Shown: positions 1 to 10,528 of the stretch, piece by piece
Position numbering within the stretch: position 1 is the first letter of the stretch
How the letters are laid out: each line of letters opens with the position of its first letter
DNA from: Flectonema sp. DT1601
Taxonomy: Eukaryota; Euglenozoa; Diplonemea; Diplonemida; Diplonemidae
Length of the DNA stretch: 64,000 bases
Assembly: GCA_964019425.1 (NCBI GenBank)
Contig: OZ025843.1
Coordinates: 1-64,000, forward strand
Reading direction: 5' to 3'
The notes under the pieces: model-generated
The model's database searches: none
What the model was told of the DNA's origin: nothing
The model's input: only the letters and a program-made list of their open reading frames with translations
Position numbers and translations under genes: made by a program

Positions 1-3000
1 GCGGGTTTGCGGGTTTGCGGGTTTGCGGGTTTGCGGGTTTGCGGGTTTGCGGGTTTGCGGGTTTGCGGGTTTGCGGGTTTGCGGGTTTGCGGGTTTGCGG
101 GTTTGCGGGTTTGCGGGTTTGCGGGTTTGCGGGTTTGCGGGTTTGCGGGTTTGCGGGTTTGCGGGTTTGCGGGTTTGCGGGTTTGCGGGTTTGCGGGTTT
201 GCGGGTTTGCGGGTTTGCGGGTTTGCGGGTTTGCGGGTTTGCGGGTTTGCGGGTTTGCGGGTTTGCGGGTTTGCGGGTTTGCGGGTTTGCGGGTTTGCGG
301 GTTTGCGGGTTTGCGGGTTTGCGGGTTTGCGGGTTTGCGGGTTTGCGGGTTTGCGGGTTTGCGGGTTTGCGGGTTTGCGGGTTTGCGGGTTTGCGGGTTT
401 GCGGGTTTGCGGGTTTGCGGGTTTGCGGGTTTGCGGGTTTGCGGGTTTGCGGGTTTGCGGGTTTGCGGGTTTGCGGGTTTGCGGGTTTGCGGGTTTGCGG
501 GTTTGCGGGTTTGCGGGTTTGCGGGTTTGCGGGTTTGCGGGTTTGCGGGTTTGCGGGTTTGCGGGTTTGCGGGTTTGCGGGTTTGCGGGTTTGCGGGTTT
601 GCGGGTTTGCGGGTTTGCGGGTTTGCGGGTTTGCGGGTTTGCGGGTTTGCGGGTTTGCGGGTTTGCGGGTTTGCGGGTTTGCGGGTTTGCGGGTTTGCGG
701 GTTTGCGGGTTTGCGGGTTTGCGGGTTTGCGGGTTTGCGGGTTTGCGGGTTTGCGGGTTTGCGGGTTTGCGGGTTTGCGGGTTTGCGGGTTTGCGGGTTT
801 GCGGGTTTGCGGGTTTGCGGGTTTGCGGGTTTGCGGGTTTGCGGGTTTGCGGGTTTGCGGGTTTGCGGGTTTGCGGGTTTGCGGGTTTGCGGGTTTGCGG
901 GTTTGCGGGTTTGCGGGTTTGCGGGTTTGCGGGTTTGCGGGTTTGCGGGTTTGCGGGTTTGCGGGTTTGCGGGTTTGCGGGTTTGCGGGTTTGCGGGTTT
1001 GCGGGTTTGCGGGTTTGCGGGTTTGCGGGTTTGCGGGTTTGCGGGTTTGCGGGTTTGCGGGTTTGCGGGTTTGCGGGTTTGCGGGTTTGCGGGTTTGCGG
1101 GTTTGCGGGTTTGCGGGTTTGCGGGTTTGCGGGTTTGCGGGTTTGCGGGTTTGCGGGTTTGCGGGTTTGCGGGTTTGCGGGTTTGCGGGTTTGCGGGTTT
1201 GCGGGTTTGCGGGTTTGCGGGTTTGCGGGTTTGCGGGTTTGCGGGTTTGCGGGTTTGCGGGTTTGCGGGTTTGCGGGTTTGCGGGTTTGCGGGTTTGCGG
1301 GTTTGCGGGTTTGCGGGTTTGCGGGTTTGCGGGTTTGCGGGTTTGCGGGTTTGCGGGTTTGCGGGTTTGCGGGTTTGCGGGTTTGCGGGTTTGCGGGTTT
1401 GCGGGTTTGCGGGTTTGCGGGTTTGCGGGTTTGCGGGTTTGCGGGTTTGCGGGTTTGCGGGTTTGCGGGTTTGCGGGTTTGCGGGTTTGCGGGTTTGCGG
1501 GTTTGCGGGTTTGCGGGTTTGCGGGTTTGCGGGTTTGCGGGTTTGCGGGTTTGCGGGTTTGCGGGTTTGCGGGTTTGCGGGTTTGCGGGTTTGCGGGTTT
1601 GCGGGTTTGCGGGTTTGCGGGTTTGCGGGTTTGCGGGTTTGCGGGTTTGCGGGTTTGCGGGTTTGCGGGTTTGCGGGTTTGCGGGTTTGCGGGTTTGCGG
1701 GTTTGCGGGTTTGCGGGTTTGCGGGTTTGCGGGTTTGCGGGTTTGCGGGTTTGCGGGTTTGCGGGTTTGCGGGTTTGCGGGTTTGCGGGTTTGCGGGTTT
1801 GCGGGTTTGCGGGTTTGCGGGTTTGCGGGTTTGCGGGTTTGCGGGTTTGCGGGTTTGCGGGTTTGCGGGTTTGCGGGTTTGCGGGTTTGCGGGTTTGCGG
1901 GTTTGCGGGTTTGCGGGTTTGCGGGTTTGCGGGTTTGCGGGTTTGCGGGTTTGCGGGTTTGCGGGTTTGCGGGTTTGCGGGTTTGCGGGTTTGCGGGTTT
2001 GCGGGTTTGCGGGTTTGCGGGTTTGCGGGTTTGCGGGTTTGCGGGTTTGCGGGTTTGCGGGTTTGCGGGTTTGCGGGTTTGCGGGTTTGCGGGTTTGCGG
2101 GTTTGCGGGTTTGCGGGTTTGCGGGTTTGCGGGTTTGCGGGTTTGCGGGTTTGCGGGTTTGCGGGTTTGCGGGTTTGCGGGTTTGCGGGTTTGCGGGTTT
2201 GCGGGTTTGCGGGTTTGCGGGTTTGCGGGTTTGCGGGTTTGCGGGTTTGCGGGTTTGCGGGTTTGCGGGTTTGCGGGTTTGCGGGTTTGCGGGTTTGCGG
2301 GTTTGCGGGTTTGCGGGTTTGCGGGTTTGCGGGTTTGCGGGTTTGCGGGTTTGCGGGTTTGCGGGTTTGCGGGTTTGCGGGTTTGCGGGTTTGCGGGTTT
2401 GCGGGTTTGCGGGTTTGCGGGTTTGCGGGTTTGCGGGTTTGCGGGTTTGCGGGTTTGCGGGTTTGCGGGTTTGCGGGTTTGCGGGTTTGCGGGTTTGCGG
2501 GTTTGCGGGTTTGCGGGTTTGCGGGTTTGCGGGTTTGCGGGTTTGCGGGTTTGCGGGTTTGCGGGTTTGCGGGTTTGCGGGTTTGCGGGTTTGCGGGTTT
2601 GCGGGTTTGCGGGTTTGCGGGTTTGCGGGTTTGCGGGTTTGCGGGTTTGCGGGTTTGCGGGTTTGCGGGTTTGCGGGTTTGCGGGTTTGCGGGTTTGCGG
2701 GTTTGCGGGTTTGCGGGTTTGCGGGTTTGCGGGTTTGCGGGTTTGCGGGTTTGCGGGTTTGCGGGTTTGCGGGTTTGCGGGTTTGCGGGTTTGCGGGTTT
2801 GCGGGTTTGCGGGTTTGCGGGTTTGCGGGTTTGCGGGTTTGCGGGTTTGCGGGTTTGCGGGTTTGCGGGTTTGCGGGTTTGCGGGTTTGCGGGTTTGCGG
2901 GTTTGCGGGTTTGCGGGTTTGCGGGTTTGCGGGTTTGCGGGTTTGCGGGTTTGCGGGTTTGCGGGTTTGCGGGTTTGCGGGTTTGCGGGTTTGCGGGTTT

Positions 3001-5790
3001 GCGGGTTTGCGGGTTTGCGGGTTTGCGGGTTTGCGGGTTTGCGGGTTTGCGGGTTTGCGGGTTTGCGGGTTTGCGGGTTTGCGGGTTTGCGGGTTTGCGG
3101 GTTTGCGGGTTTGCGGGTTTGCGGGTTTGCGGGTTTGCGGGTTTGCGGGTTTGCGGGTTTGCGGGTTTGCGGGTTTGCGGGTTTGCGGGTTTGCGGGTTT
3201 GCGGGTTTGCGGGTTTGCGGGTTTGCGGGTTTGCGGGTTTGCGGGTTTGCGGGTTTGCGGGTTTGCGGGTTTGCGGGTTTGCGGGTTTGCGGGTTTGCGG
3301 GTTTGCGGGTTTGCGGGTTTGCGGGTTTGCGGGTTTGCGGGTTTGCGGGTTTGCGGGTTTGCGGGTTTGCGGGTTTGCGGGTTTGCGGGTTTGCGGGTTT
3401 GCGGGTTTGCGGGTTTGCGGGTTTGCGGGTTTGCGGGTTTGCGGGTTTGCGGGTTTGCGGGTTTGCGGGTTTGCGGGTTTGCGGGTTTGCGGGTTTGCGG
3501 GTTTGCGGGTTTGCGGGTTTGCGGGTTTGCGGGTTTGCGGGTTTGCGGGTTTGCGGGTTTGCGGGTTTGCGGGTTTGCGGGTTTGCGGGTTTGCGGGTTT
3601 GCGGGTTTGCGGGTTTGCGGGTTTGCGGGTTTGCGGGTTTGCGGGTTTGCGGGTTTGCGGGTTTGCGGGTTTGCGGGTTTGCGGGTTTGCGGGTTTGCGG
3701 GTTTGCGGGTTTGCGGGTTTGCGGGTTTGCGGGTTTGCGGGTTTGCGGGTTTGCGGGTTTGCGGGTTTGCGGGTTTGCGGGTTTGCGGGTTTGCGGGTTT
3801 GCGGGTTTGCGGGTTTGCGGGTTTGCGGGTTTGCGGGTTTGCGGGTTTGCGGGTTTGCGGGTTTGCGGGTTTGCGGGTTTGCGGGTTTGCGGGTTTGCGG
3901 GTTTGCGGGTTTGCGGGTTTGCGGGTTTGCGGGTTTGCGGGTTTGCGGGTTTGCGGGTTTGCGGGTTTGCGGGTTTGCGGGTTTGCGGGTTTGCGGGTTT
4001 GCGGGTTTGCGGGTTTGCGGGTTTGCGGGTTTGCGGGTTTGCGGGTTTGCGGGTTTGCGGGTTTGCGGGTTTGCGGGTTTGCGGGTTTGCGGGTTTGCGG
4101 GTTTGCGGGTTTGCGGGTTTGCGGGTTTGCGGGTTTGCGGGTTTGCGGGTTTGCGGGTTTGCGGGTTTGCGGGTTTGCGGGTTTGCGGGTTTGCGGGTTT
4201 GCGGGTTTGCGGGTTTGCGGGTTTGCGGGTTTGCGGGTTTGCGGGTTTGCGGGTTTGCGGGTTTGCGGGTTTGCGGGTTTGCGGGTTTGCGGGTTTGCGG
4301 GTTTGCGGGTTTGCGGGTTTGCGGGTTTGCGGGTTTGCGGGTTTGCGGGTTTGCGGGTTTGCGGGTTTGCGGGTTTGCGGGTTTGCGGGTTTGCGGGTTT
4401 GCGGGTTTGCGGGTTTGCGGGTTTGCGGGTTTGCGGGTTTGCGGGTTTGCGGGTTTGCGGGTTTGCGGGTTTGCGGGTTTGCGGGTTTGCGGGTTTGCGG
4501 GTTTGCGGGTTTGCGGGTTTGCGGGTTTGCGGGTTTGCGGGTTTGCGGGTTTGCGGGTTTGCGGGTTTGCGGGTTTGCGGGTTTGCGGGTTTGCGGGTTT
4601 GCGGGTTTGCGGGTTTGCGGGTTTGCGGGTTTGCGGGTTTGCGGGTTTGCGGGTTTGCGGGTTTGCGGGTTTGCGGGTTTGCGGGTTTGCGGGTTTGCGG
4701 GTTTGCGGGTTTGCGGGTTTGCGGGTTTGCGGGTTTGCGGGTTTGCGGGTTTGCGGGTTTGCGGGTTTGCGGGTTTGCGGGTTTGCGGGTTTGCGGGTTT
4801 GCGGGTTTGCGGGTTTGCGGGTTTGCGGGTTTGCGGGTTTGCGGGTTTGCGGGTTTGCGGGTTTGCGGGTTTGCGGGTTTGCGGGTTTGCGGGTTTGCGG
4901 GTTTGCGGGTTTGCGGGTTTGCGGGTTTGCGGGTTTGCGGGTTTGCGGGTTTGCGGGTTTGCGGGTTTGCGGGTTTGCGGGTTTGCGGGTTTGCGGGTTT
5001 GCGGGTTTGCGGGTTTGCGGGTTTGCGGGTTTGCGGGTTTGCGGGTTTGCGGGTTTGCGGGTTTGCGGGTTTGCGGGTTTGCGGGTTTGCGGGTTTGCGG
5101 GTTTGCGGGTTTGCGGGTTTGCGGGTTTGCGGGTTTGCGGGTTTGCGGGTTTGCGGGTTTGCGGGTTTGCGGGTTTGCGGGTTTGCGGGTTTGCGGGTTT
5201 GCGGGTTTGCGGGTTTGCGGGTTTGCGGGTTTGCGGGTTTGCGGGTTTGCGGGTTTGCGGGTTTGCGGGTTTGCGGGTTTGCGGGTTTGCGGGTTTGCGG
5301 GTTTGCGGGTTTGCGGGTTTGCGGGTTTGCGGGTTTGCGGGTTTGCGGGTTTGCGGGTTTGCGGGTTTGCGGGTTTGCGGGTTTGCGGGTTTGCGGGTTT
5401 GCGGGTTTGCGGGTTTGCGGGTTTGCGGGTTTGCGGGTTTGCGGGTTTGCGGGTTTGCGGGTTTGCGGGTTTGCGGGTTTGCGGGTTTGCGGGTTTGCGG
5501 GTTTGCGGGTTTGCGGGTTTGCGGGTTTGCGGGTTTGCGGGTTTGCGGGTTTGCGGGTTTGCGGGTTTGCGGGTTTGCGGGTTTGCGGGTTTGCGGGTTT
5601 GCGGGTTTGCGGGTTTGCGGGTTTGCGGGTTTGCGGGTTTGCGGGTTTGCGGGTTTGCGGGTTTGCGGGTTTGCGGGTTTGCGGGTTTGCGGGTTTGCGG
5701 GTTTGCGGGTTTGCGGGTTTGCGGGTTTGCGGGTTTGCGGGTTTGCGGGTTTGCGGGTTTGCGGGTTTGCGGGTTTGCGGGTTTGCGGGT
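1..5790. repeat. Perfect 8-bp satellite array (GCGGGTTT)n
   Basis: The unit GCGGGTTT repeats about 724 times with no variant that I can see, from the window edge to a sharp break at 5790. The plus strand is G/T-rich, with GGG every 8 bases, so it could form G-quadruplexes. Because 8 is not a multiple of 3 and no frame contains a stop, all six frames are open. They give an 8-residue repeat (LRVCGFAG on plus, KPANPQTR on minus), and these frames are artefacts of the repeat, not genes. A telomere at the left end of a contig should read C-rich on the plus strand. This one reads G-rich, so it is an internal satellite, an inverted telomeric tract, or an assembly fold-back. Confidence 0.97.
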
Positions 5791-7234
5791 CCCGTCTCCT
5801 CAGTAGCATCAGGTCGATAAATCTCGCCGCCAGAGACCATTGTGTGGCCAACACCGCTACATACATCCCTTCCTGTCGACGGATTACTTCCGTGATCTCT
5901 TCCTTGGTGCGTATTTTCGTCAGCATTCCCTCCCTTCGCTGATTTTCGTCTGTTGACCTTGTCATGGCCTTCCGGAATGCAGCTGTGGGCGGAATTGCAG
6001 CCGAGCGAAAACTTGCCAAGTATTGGTTCGCCGACTGTGGTTGCAACTCTCCCAAGTTGATCTTTGCCTGTAGCCACAGGAGGAAACTCCGCGTCGGCGG
6101 CATATCCGGTTTTATCGCACATACGGTTGCATCGAAGGGGATCCAATTTCGCATTACCGATCTTATCGATGCTTGTGTCGATTCGGCGAAACAACCGGTC
6201 AGTGTCAGGTCCAGCTGACTCTCGAGTTCCTCGAGTTTCTCCGAGTTCACTATGGCAAGTGATTTTTTCGGCGGTCTTCCGATCCGCTTTTTGCCTTGCG
6301 TCCCTTCCGGAACAGGCCCCCACACATCGTGTGGTTTTTCCTCCATTCAATACTTCCTCTTTCCTCCAGCTCCCTTCCCGGAAAAATTTCCTCCAGCTCC
6401 CTTCCCGGAAAAATGACGTTTACGGTCGCCACCGCTCATTTGGTCACCCTCGTGGGTTTGTCCTGGGAGCGCGGTTCCCATCGTCTCCTTCATCGCGAGG
6501 CCAATTAGTCGCTCCGTATACTCCCCGTATCCGTACGTCTTGAGGTACCCCTCATAGGCGCCGGTCATCTTTCTGTTCCTCGTCGAGAACAGCAGATCTT
6601 CCATGCGGTCCACCGCCACTTGCAACGTCTGCCTGACGTGCCCTGAGCTGTTGGAGACCGGTAGCAGGCCGTCAATCATTCTCAGCAAGTGCCGCATTTC
6701 GTGCGACACTGCCCCCCCGCCCTCGACAGCAGTCTCCGGGATTGCTTTTCCGTTGACTGTGCCGTAACGCTGTTGCAAACCTGCAAACACGTAATTCAGG
6801 CCAGACGGGGTTTTTAGGTTTTCCACCCAAGTGACGACCCTACGTGGATCCATCGTCACCCGCTCCACTACAGTTAATTCCTTAACTGTTTCCGCAACTG
6901 GCATCGTTGCGTTAAAATGTCGCCCTTCCGGTACGAGCATTGCATATGGGGCTCCATTCCGGAGCACAAACCCACATGGAGGACACACCCATTCCTGGGA
7001 TGCCTCAGGCAACCACCTGGCTTGGGTGACTTCGTCGTTGCCTAAACGGGACTTGAGACATTCCGTCTCGCCCATTTCACCGCATCGGTGACAGTTCGTG
7101 CCGTCCGTATGTATTTTTCCGCATAACGGAAACACACAACATTGGTCTGTCGCTGACGGATGCGCCCCTTCCGGGATCTCAGGCACCTCGACAGTTGACC
7201 AGTCGAAATCTTGTGGGATATCTACTTTCGACAT
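5791..7234 (-). mobile_element. Broken tyrosine-recombinase element next to the satellite
   Basis: This is a fossil element on the minus strand, richer in G+C than its surroundings. The upstream reading frame (6347-7234, start at MSKVDIPQ) is Cys/His-rich, with CxxC-like pairs in its first third and basic Gly/Lys-rich repeats (FSGKGAGG) at its end. The adjoining reading frame, from about 6343 leftward, looks like the N-terminal helical core-binding domain of a tyrosine recombinase. It then enters the catalytic domain at a SLAARFIDLMLLRR segment, where the Arg matches catalytic Arg I of the family. The rest of the recombinase is absent, because the element meets the 8-bp array at 5790. Crypton, DIRS-like or the VIPER/TATE group are all possible. 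No reverse transcriptase is visible. The element is clearly incomplete, with at least one major break. Confidence 0.6.
6347..7234 (-). CDS. Cys-rich first reading frame of the tyrosine-recombinase element
   Basis: This frame encodes about 295 residues from the first ATG (MSKVDIPQDF). Codons upstream of that ATG begin with GTG and are not a credible start. Visible features are a Cys cluster (CCVFPLC, CHRCGE, then CPPCG), a helical middle and a basic Gly/Lys tail carrying two copies of FSGKGAGG. It could be a gag-like or DNA-binding accessory protein of the element. I recognise no specific family, and its link to the recombinase rests on adjacency, shared strand and shared composition. Confidence 0.45.
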   Translation of the reverse strand: MSKVDIPQDFDWSTVEVPEIPEGAHPSATDQCCVFPLCGKIHTDGTNCHRCGEMGETECLKSRLGNDEVTQARWLPEASQEWVCPPCGFVLRNGAPYAMLVPEGRHFNATMPVAETVKELTVVERVTMDPRRVVTWVENLKTPSGLNYVFAGLQQRYGTVNGKAIPETAVEGGGAVSHEMRHLLRMIDGLLPVSNSSGHVRQTLQVAVDRMEDLLFSTRNRKMTGAYEGYLKTYGYGEYTERLIGLAMKETMGTALPGQTHEGDQMSGGDRKRHFSGKGAGGNFSGKGAGGKRKY

Positions 7235-7261
7235 TTTGTGAGTTTTTTGTTTGTGCACGAA

Positions 7262-7372
7262 ACCGTGAACCGACTTAAACTGATAAAGCTAAAGGAGGTT
7301 TACGTGTGCTGCCAACATTCTTTTTCGTTCTTACAATACTTGTTAAATGCAAAAAAAAAAAAAAAAAAAAGA
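7262..7372 (+). repeat. Short retroposon with poly(A) tail (copy 1)
   Basis: The segment ends in ACAATACTTGTTAAATGC followed by about 20 A. The same 3' end occurs at 11566-11604 and inside an intron at 36361-36427. Its 5' part (GATAAAGCTAAA) resembles the SINE-like copies at 38140 and 41172. The poly(A) end and dispersed copies indicate a short retroposon or SINE. Confidence 0.6.
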
Positions 7373-7484
7373 AAGTTTACATCGGGAATAGGGCAGGAGC
7401 CAAAAGCTCCCAGTCGGTTACTTCCCACCTTTTCGAAAACTTATTTATAAATAAAAATTGCAGAAAAGTAATAATAATAAAAAG

Positions 7485-7731
7485 TTGCGATATCCCAGGG
7501 GTAGTGGTATAACCCTCGCCCTGGGGCTGGGTGATCGCTGGTTCGACCCCCTGCCACTGCAATAACCCATCGCGCCCGTACACGCAATTAGTTCAAATCC
7601 CGCGCCCGAAGGGCGTCCAGGGTAGGCACCTGGTAGACCCTCCTACGTTAAGACTGGAGGGAAGGGAAAATGGAAGGATTTCCATAAAGAGGCTAAGAAC
7701 ACACAAATAAATAAATAAAAAAAAAAAAGAA
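7485..7731 (+). repeat. tRNA-derived SINE-like element
   Basis: The head resembles a tRNA gene promoter: an A-box-like GTAGTGGTATAAC is followed by a B-box GGTTCGACCCC. A second B-box-like GTTCAAATCCC lies about 45 bases further on. The body ends in TAAATAAATAAA and an A run at 7718-7730. The cloverleaf arms do not pair well, so this is a tRNA-derived SINE and not a functional tRNA. Confidence 0.55.
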
Positions 7732-7735
7732 AATC

Positions 7736-7815
7736 CCAGGGCTGCACAGCCGAGTGGATACCTTAAATCTCTTCGGTAGCCGTGGCAAGGGTTCAATTCC
7801 CAGGCACATTTTTTG
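7736..7815 (+). repeat. tRNA(Ser/Leu)-like SINE head
   Basis: CAGCCGAGTGGATACC matches the A box of a class II (Ser/Leu) tRNA and GGGTTCAATTCC matches the B box, at tRNA-like spacing. The acceptor stem does not close well. It is most likely a tRNA-derived retroposon head or a tRNA pseudogene. It follows directly on the poly(A) end of the previous element. Confidence 0.5.
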
Positions 7816-7873
7816 TGTTTTTCAACCAGAAAAATTAGTAAGAAGAAAGTAGCAAGGAAAAGGGTACAAAATT

Positions 7874-7918
7874 GGACTTAACTTAACGCGAGCGAAGCGA
7901 GCGTAAAGTTAAGTTCAA
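7874..7918. repeat. Inverted repeat (hairpin)
   Basis: ACTTAACTTAACGC and GCGTAAAGTTAAGT flank the GC-rich loop GAGCGAAGCGAGC. It could be a cruciform-capable palindrome or a small element terminus. No gene adjoins it closely enough to call it a terminator. Confidence 0.55.
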
Positions 7919-8051
7919 ATTTGTACCCTGGACGGGTACCTAGCCAGGGAATAAAAACAGACGTGACTTGGTTGTAAAAATAATGTTTGTTCAGAAAGCT
8001 TAAAAAAAAAAATTGTGCGAGCAACGCGAGCCTGGAAGGGGTATCTCTAGT

Positions 8052-8070
8052 GCGGGTTTGCAGGTTTGCG
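8052..8070 (+). repeat. Short interstitial copy of the 8-bp satellite unit
   Basis: The sequence reads GCGGGTTT, then GCAGGTTT, then GCG. That is about two and a half units of the left-end satellite with one substitution, in the same orientation as the main array and 2.3 kb from its edge. Confidence 0.6.
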
Positions 8071-8525
8071 TTTCGTATTTTTGTACTGATGTACGACAGA
8101 AAAAAGAGACACGTCACAGCTAATACTCACTTTCTTAAGATACTGTCATATTGTCATATAGTCTTTGTCTCGGATGAAGATGGATTTCAATTTTTTTTTT
8201 CTTCTGTGATAACTCTTCGGGAATATGAATTAGGAATTAGGAAATCAAAATCAATTAACATTGACATTTTGAATTGAAGAGTGGAAGTGGGTGAGTGGCT
8301 GTGAACTGCAGAAGAAGTTTGATAATAACGATAATACCAGTACTCACGCCGAATATAATATGCACGAGGTAAGAGAAGTGGAATAAAATACACAAAGTAA
8401 TTTCGGTATTTTATGTTTTCTTTATCATCTGCTTTAGGACATGGTAGCAAATTACCTAAATGGAATTTCAAAATTCTTTGTGAACCAAACACCCTTCCGC
8501 TTTGTGTGTGTGGTTTTTCTTCTGT

Positions 8526-9701
8526 TTATTCGCCCAAGCTTGGTTCCCGAACAGCTGGAATTTCCACAGCCTTCGTTTCTACTTCTTGGAGGTTATCGAC
8601 TCTCTTTGCTAGTTTGCACTGGGCACAGAATAGGTAGAGCGTTGCCTTTTTCTTTCCTTCAGAGAGCATCAAAGGGATCAGAATGTCACCACCCTCTCTG
8701 ACAACATTTTTCGAGTACACAGCTTGTCCAGATTGGAGCTTATTGTAAAGCTCTTCAGATCCCAAGCTGCTAAGGGATGAAGGTTCTTCCACTCTTAACA
8801 CTTCCCTGGGGTGAACAATCAATTCTTTTATGTTTTCCTGGATATGGTCAGCCCCATCAAAATATTCATTCAGCAATGGTGTTTTCTTCAGCTGTCTGTA
8901 TGCATGGTTCAGAAGCCCTTCAAAGTAGAGTGTTGCCTCTTCAAATGTTTTGGGGTTCATGTTTGCATCACTGCCAAAATATTCAATCAACCACTTCCCA
9001 ACAAGCTTTGTGTGGTTTTCATTTGCCCATGCCCAAACCAAACTTGGAAATAAGCATTCAACACCATTGGAGAGTTTGTGGAGAGCACCTCTAGTTCTTA
9101 ATGCATCCTCTGTGGCACTGTTGAGCGACTTTGTGAGAACTGCAGCGAGGTGGTCCTCAACTAATGAAGCAAGACCAGCTGTAAGACCAGCTGCCTTGCG
9201 TGCATTTTCCCTATCAAGGAGTGGCTTATTTGCAACAACAGTCTCCATCTTCATTTTTGAAGGGTCCAAAAGCTTCTCTACCTTCTCTGCTGTGTATGGT
9301 ACAACATCAGGCGTCTGTGTGGATGATTGTTTTTCTTTTGGTGAACAAGTAATTTCAATAATCAATCCGAAGGGCTGTACTGTGACCAAAACAGAAAAAG
9401 TTCGGACCCGTTCAGACGGGTTTACCGAAATGCGTTACAAACAAAAAGTAAAAGTTATACCTCAGAAGCCTTCAACAACTCGTATAGTTTTTCCCTCTCT
9501 TTGTCCAGTTGAGTCTGATAGGCGTCGAGACCGCCTTTCTTATCCTCTCACCCAAGCTTTAAAAGCTGTTTGTTTTTTGTTGAGAGCTTCCCCCTCAATG
9601 TCTGCCAGCTGAATGGCTTCAATCGCTGACAATTTCGCATCGATGACAAGTAATCGTTTGTTGTCTCTCTCGCCACCCTGCACATCACTTGGTGTACTCA
9701 T
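8526..9701 (-). CDS. Hypothetical coiled-coil protein, one intron and a frame break
   Basis: The start is ATG at 9701 (MSTPSDVQGG), 34 nt below a pyrimidine-rich CCCACCCAG acceptor at 9736. Exon 1 encodes charged helical, coiled-coil-like sequence and ends at 9461 (LYELLKASE). Intron 9375-9460 (86 nt, GTATAA...ACAG) joins it in phase to exon 2 (9374-8526), which continues PFGLIIEITC and ends at VREPSLGE. Exon 2 encodes about 280 residues with a conserved-looking WLIEYFG region and a late CAQC pair. Within exon 1 the upstream frame closes at 9540 (KAWVRG), while the coding-like sequence below it (DAYQTQLDKE) lies in another frame. A sequencing error, a very small unusual intron or a real frameshift would explain this. 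I do not recognise the family. Confidence 0.5.
9375..9460 (-). other. Predicted cis-spliced intron (86 nt)
   Basis: The donor is GAG|GTATAA and the acceptor GTACAG|CCC. Removing it joins the helical exon 1 to exon 2 in phase 0. Size and donor style match the other introns in the window. Confidence 0.6.
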
Positions 9702-9938
9702 GGTTTTTGTTGTTGTTTTCTTCGGGAATTCAAATCTGGGTGGGTAAGAAAATTTTAGGCATCTGTTACCATATATGTGTAGCGATACAGAAAGCAAACC
9801 TTGTCTTAAGAGATACCACAATAAAATGAAACATAATAGAAAAAGTATTAGGAGGTGGGATGGAGTAGAAGAAATATTCATAAACTCCTGTTAAGAAAGA
9901 GAGGAACAACAATTCACCTGTTGACACTACATAATTCG

Positions 9939-10077
9939 CAACACATTCATAAAAAGAACCGGTACTGCCCCGCATCAACTCACAGACAGTTCCAGGAAGG
10001 CAATTAAGGCACAATCATAAGCTGGTGGCAACTTTGCAACACATTCATAAAAAGAACCAGTACTGCCCTGCATCAAC
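9939..10077 (+). repeat. Pair of about 40-bp direct repeats
   Basis: The motif AACACATTCATAAAAAGAAC, followed by a GGTACTGCC-like stretch and GCATCAACT, occurs at about 9940 and again at about 10034, some 95 bp apart. No coding potential is seen around it. Confidence 0.6.
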
Positions 10078-10329
10078 TGCTGATTCTACTTCTTTGAGGA
10101 TCTCATCGCTGTTACCATGTAGGCGATAACGGCCACCTTTGAGAAGTCAGGTTCCTTACGTTTCTGTTTCAAAAATCCAACACGTTTGTGGCAGTTGTGT
10201 GCAAACCAAAATTGTTATTATTTTTCGTTACATGGCAACTGTAGAAAATGAAATCAATGCTTTCGTCAACTATATTGATCTGTAACTGAAAGTTACATAT
10301 CCACTGTTGTTGGAATCACTACTAATTGA

Positions 10330-10528
10330 CTAATTGCCACTACAGCTAGAAACAGATGGGTACCCAGGAATATCTTTGGGTGTGTCGTCATCCGGGGGTG
10401 ACTGACTTGGATTACGATAGTCAGGCGTATGTGTTGCGTCTTCATAATCTTGTGGGATAACGAGGGTATCGATTCGGATAGAATGAGCTAGGTGGGCATG
10501 CAGCACCCTTCGATGGTATTTTGACTGT
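10330..10528 (-). pseudogene. Possible coding remnant below the minisatellite
   Basis: About 65 codons rich in Asp, Pro and Ser (PSQSPPDDDTPKDIPGYPS) end at 10330. The stretch has the look of an acidic protein tail, but upstream it runs straight into the 34-bp minisatellite, which is not continuously open. It may be the last exon of a gene broken or split by the repeat. It is unrecognised. Confidence 0.2.

Noticed and set aside
1-5790. Plain telomere at the contig's left end
   Set aside because: The G-rich strand faces the wrong way, and the unit is not a known telomeric repeat of any group I can name. It is kept only as one hypothesis.
7-5942. Three plus-strand frames of over 1900 codons in the satellite
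   Set aside because: They are an arithmetic result of an 8-bp repeat without stops; all six frames are open, with TTG rather than ATG starts.
6064-6543. 159-codon plus-strand frame
   Set aside because: It is antisense to the recombinase element and has no family resemblance.
7490-7560. Functional tRNA gene
   Set aside because: Promoter boxes are present but the anticodon and acceptor stems do not pair, and a poly(A) end follows.
8187-8492. 101-codon minus-strand frame
   Set aside because: It has no protein-like pattern, contains AT-rich repeats and has no acceptor or neighbouring exon.
8950-9612. 220-codon plus-strand frame
   Set aside because: It is the antisense shadow of the minus-strand hypothetical gene.
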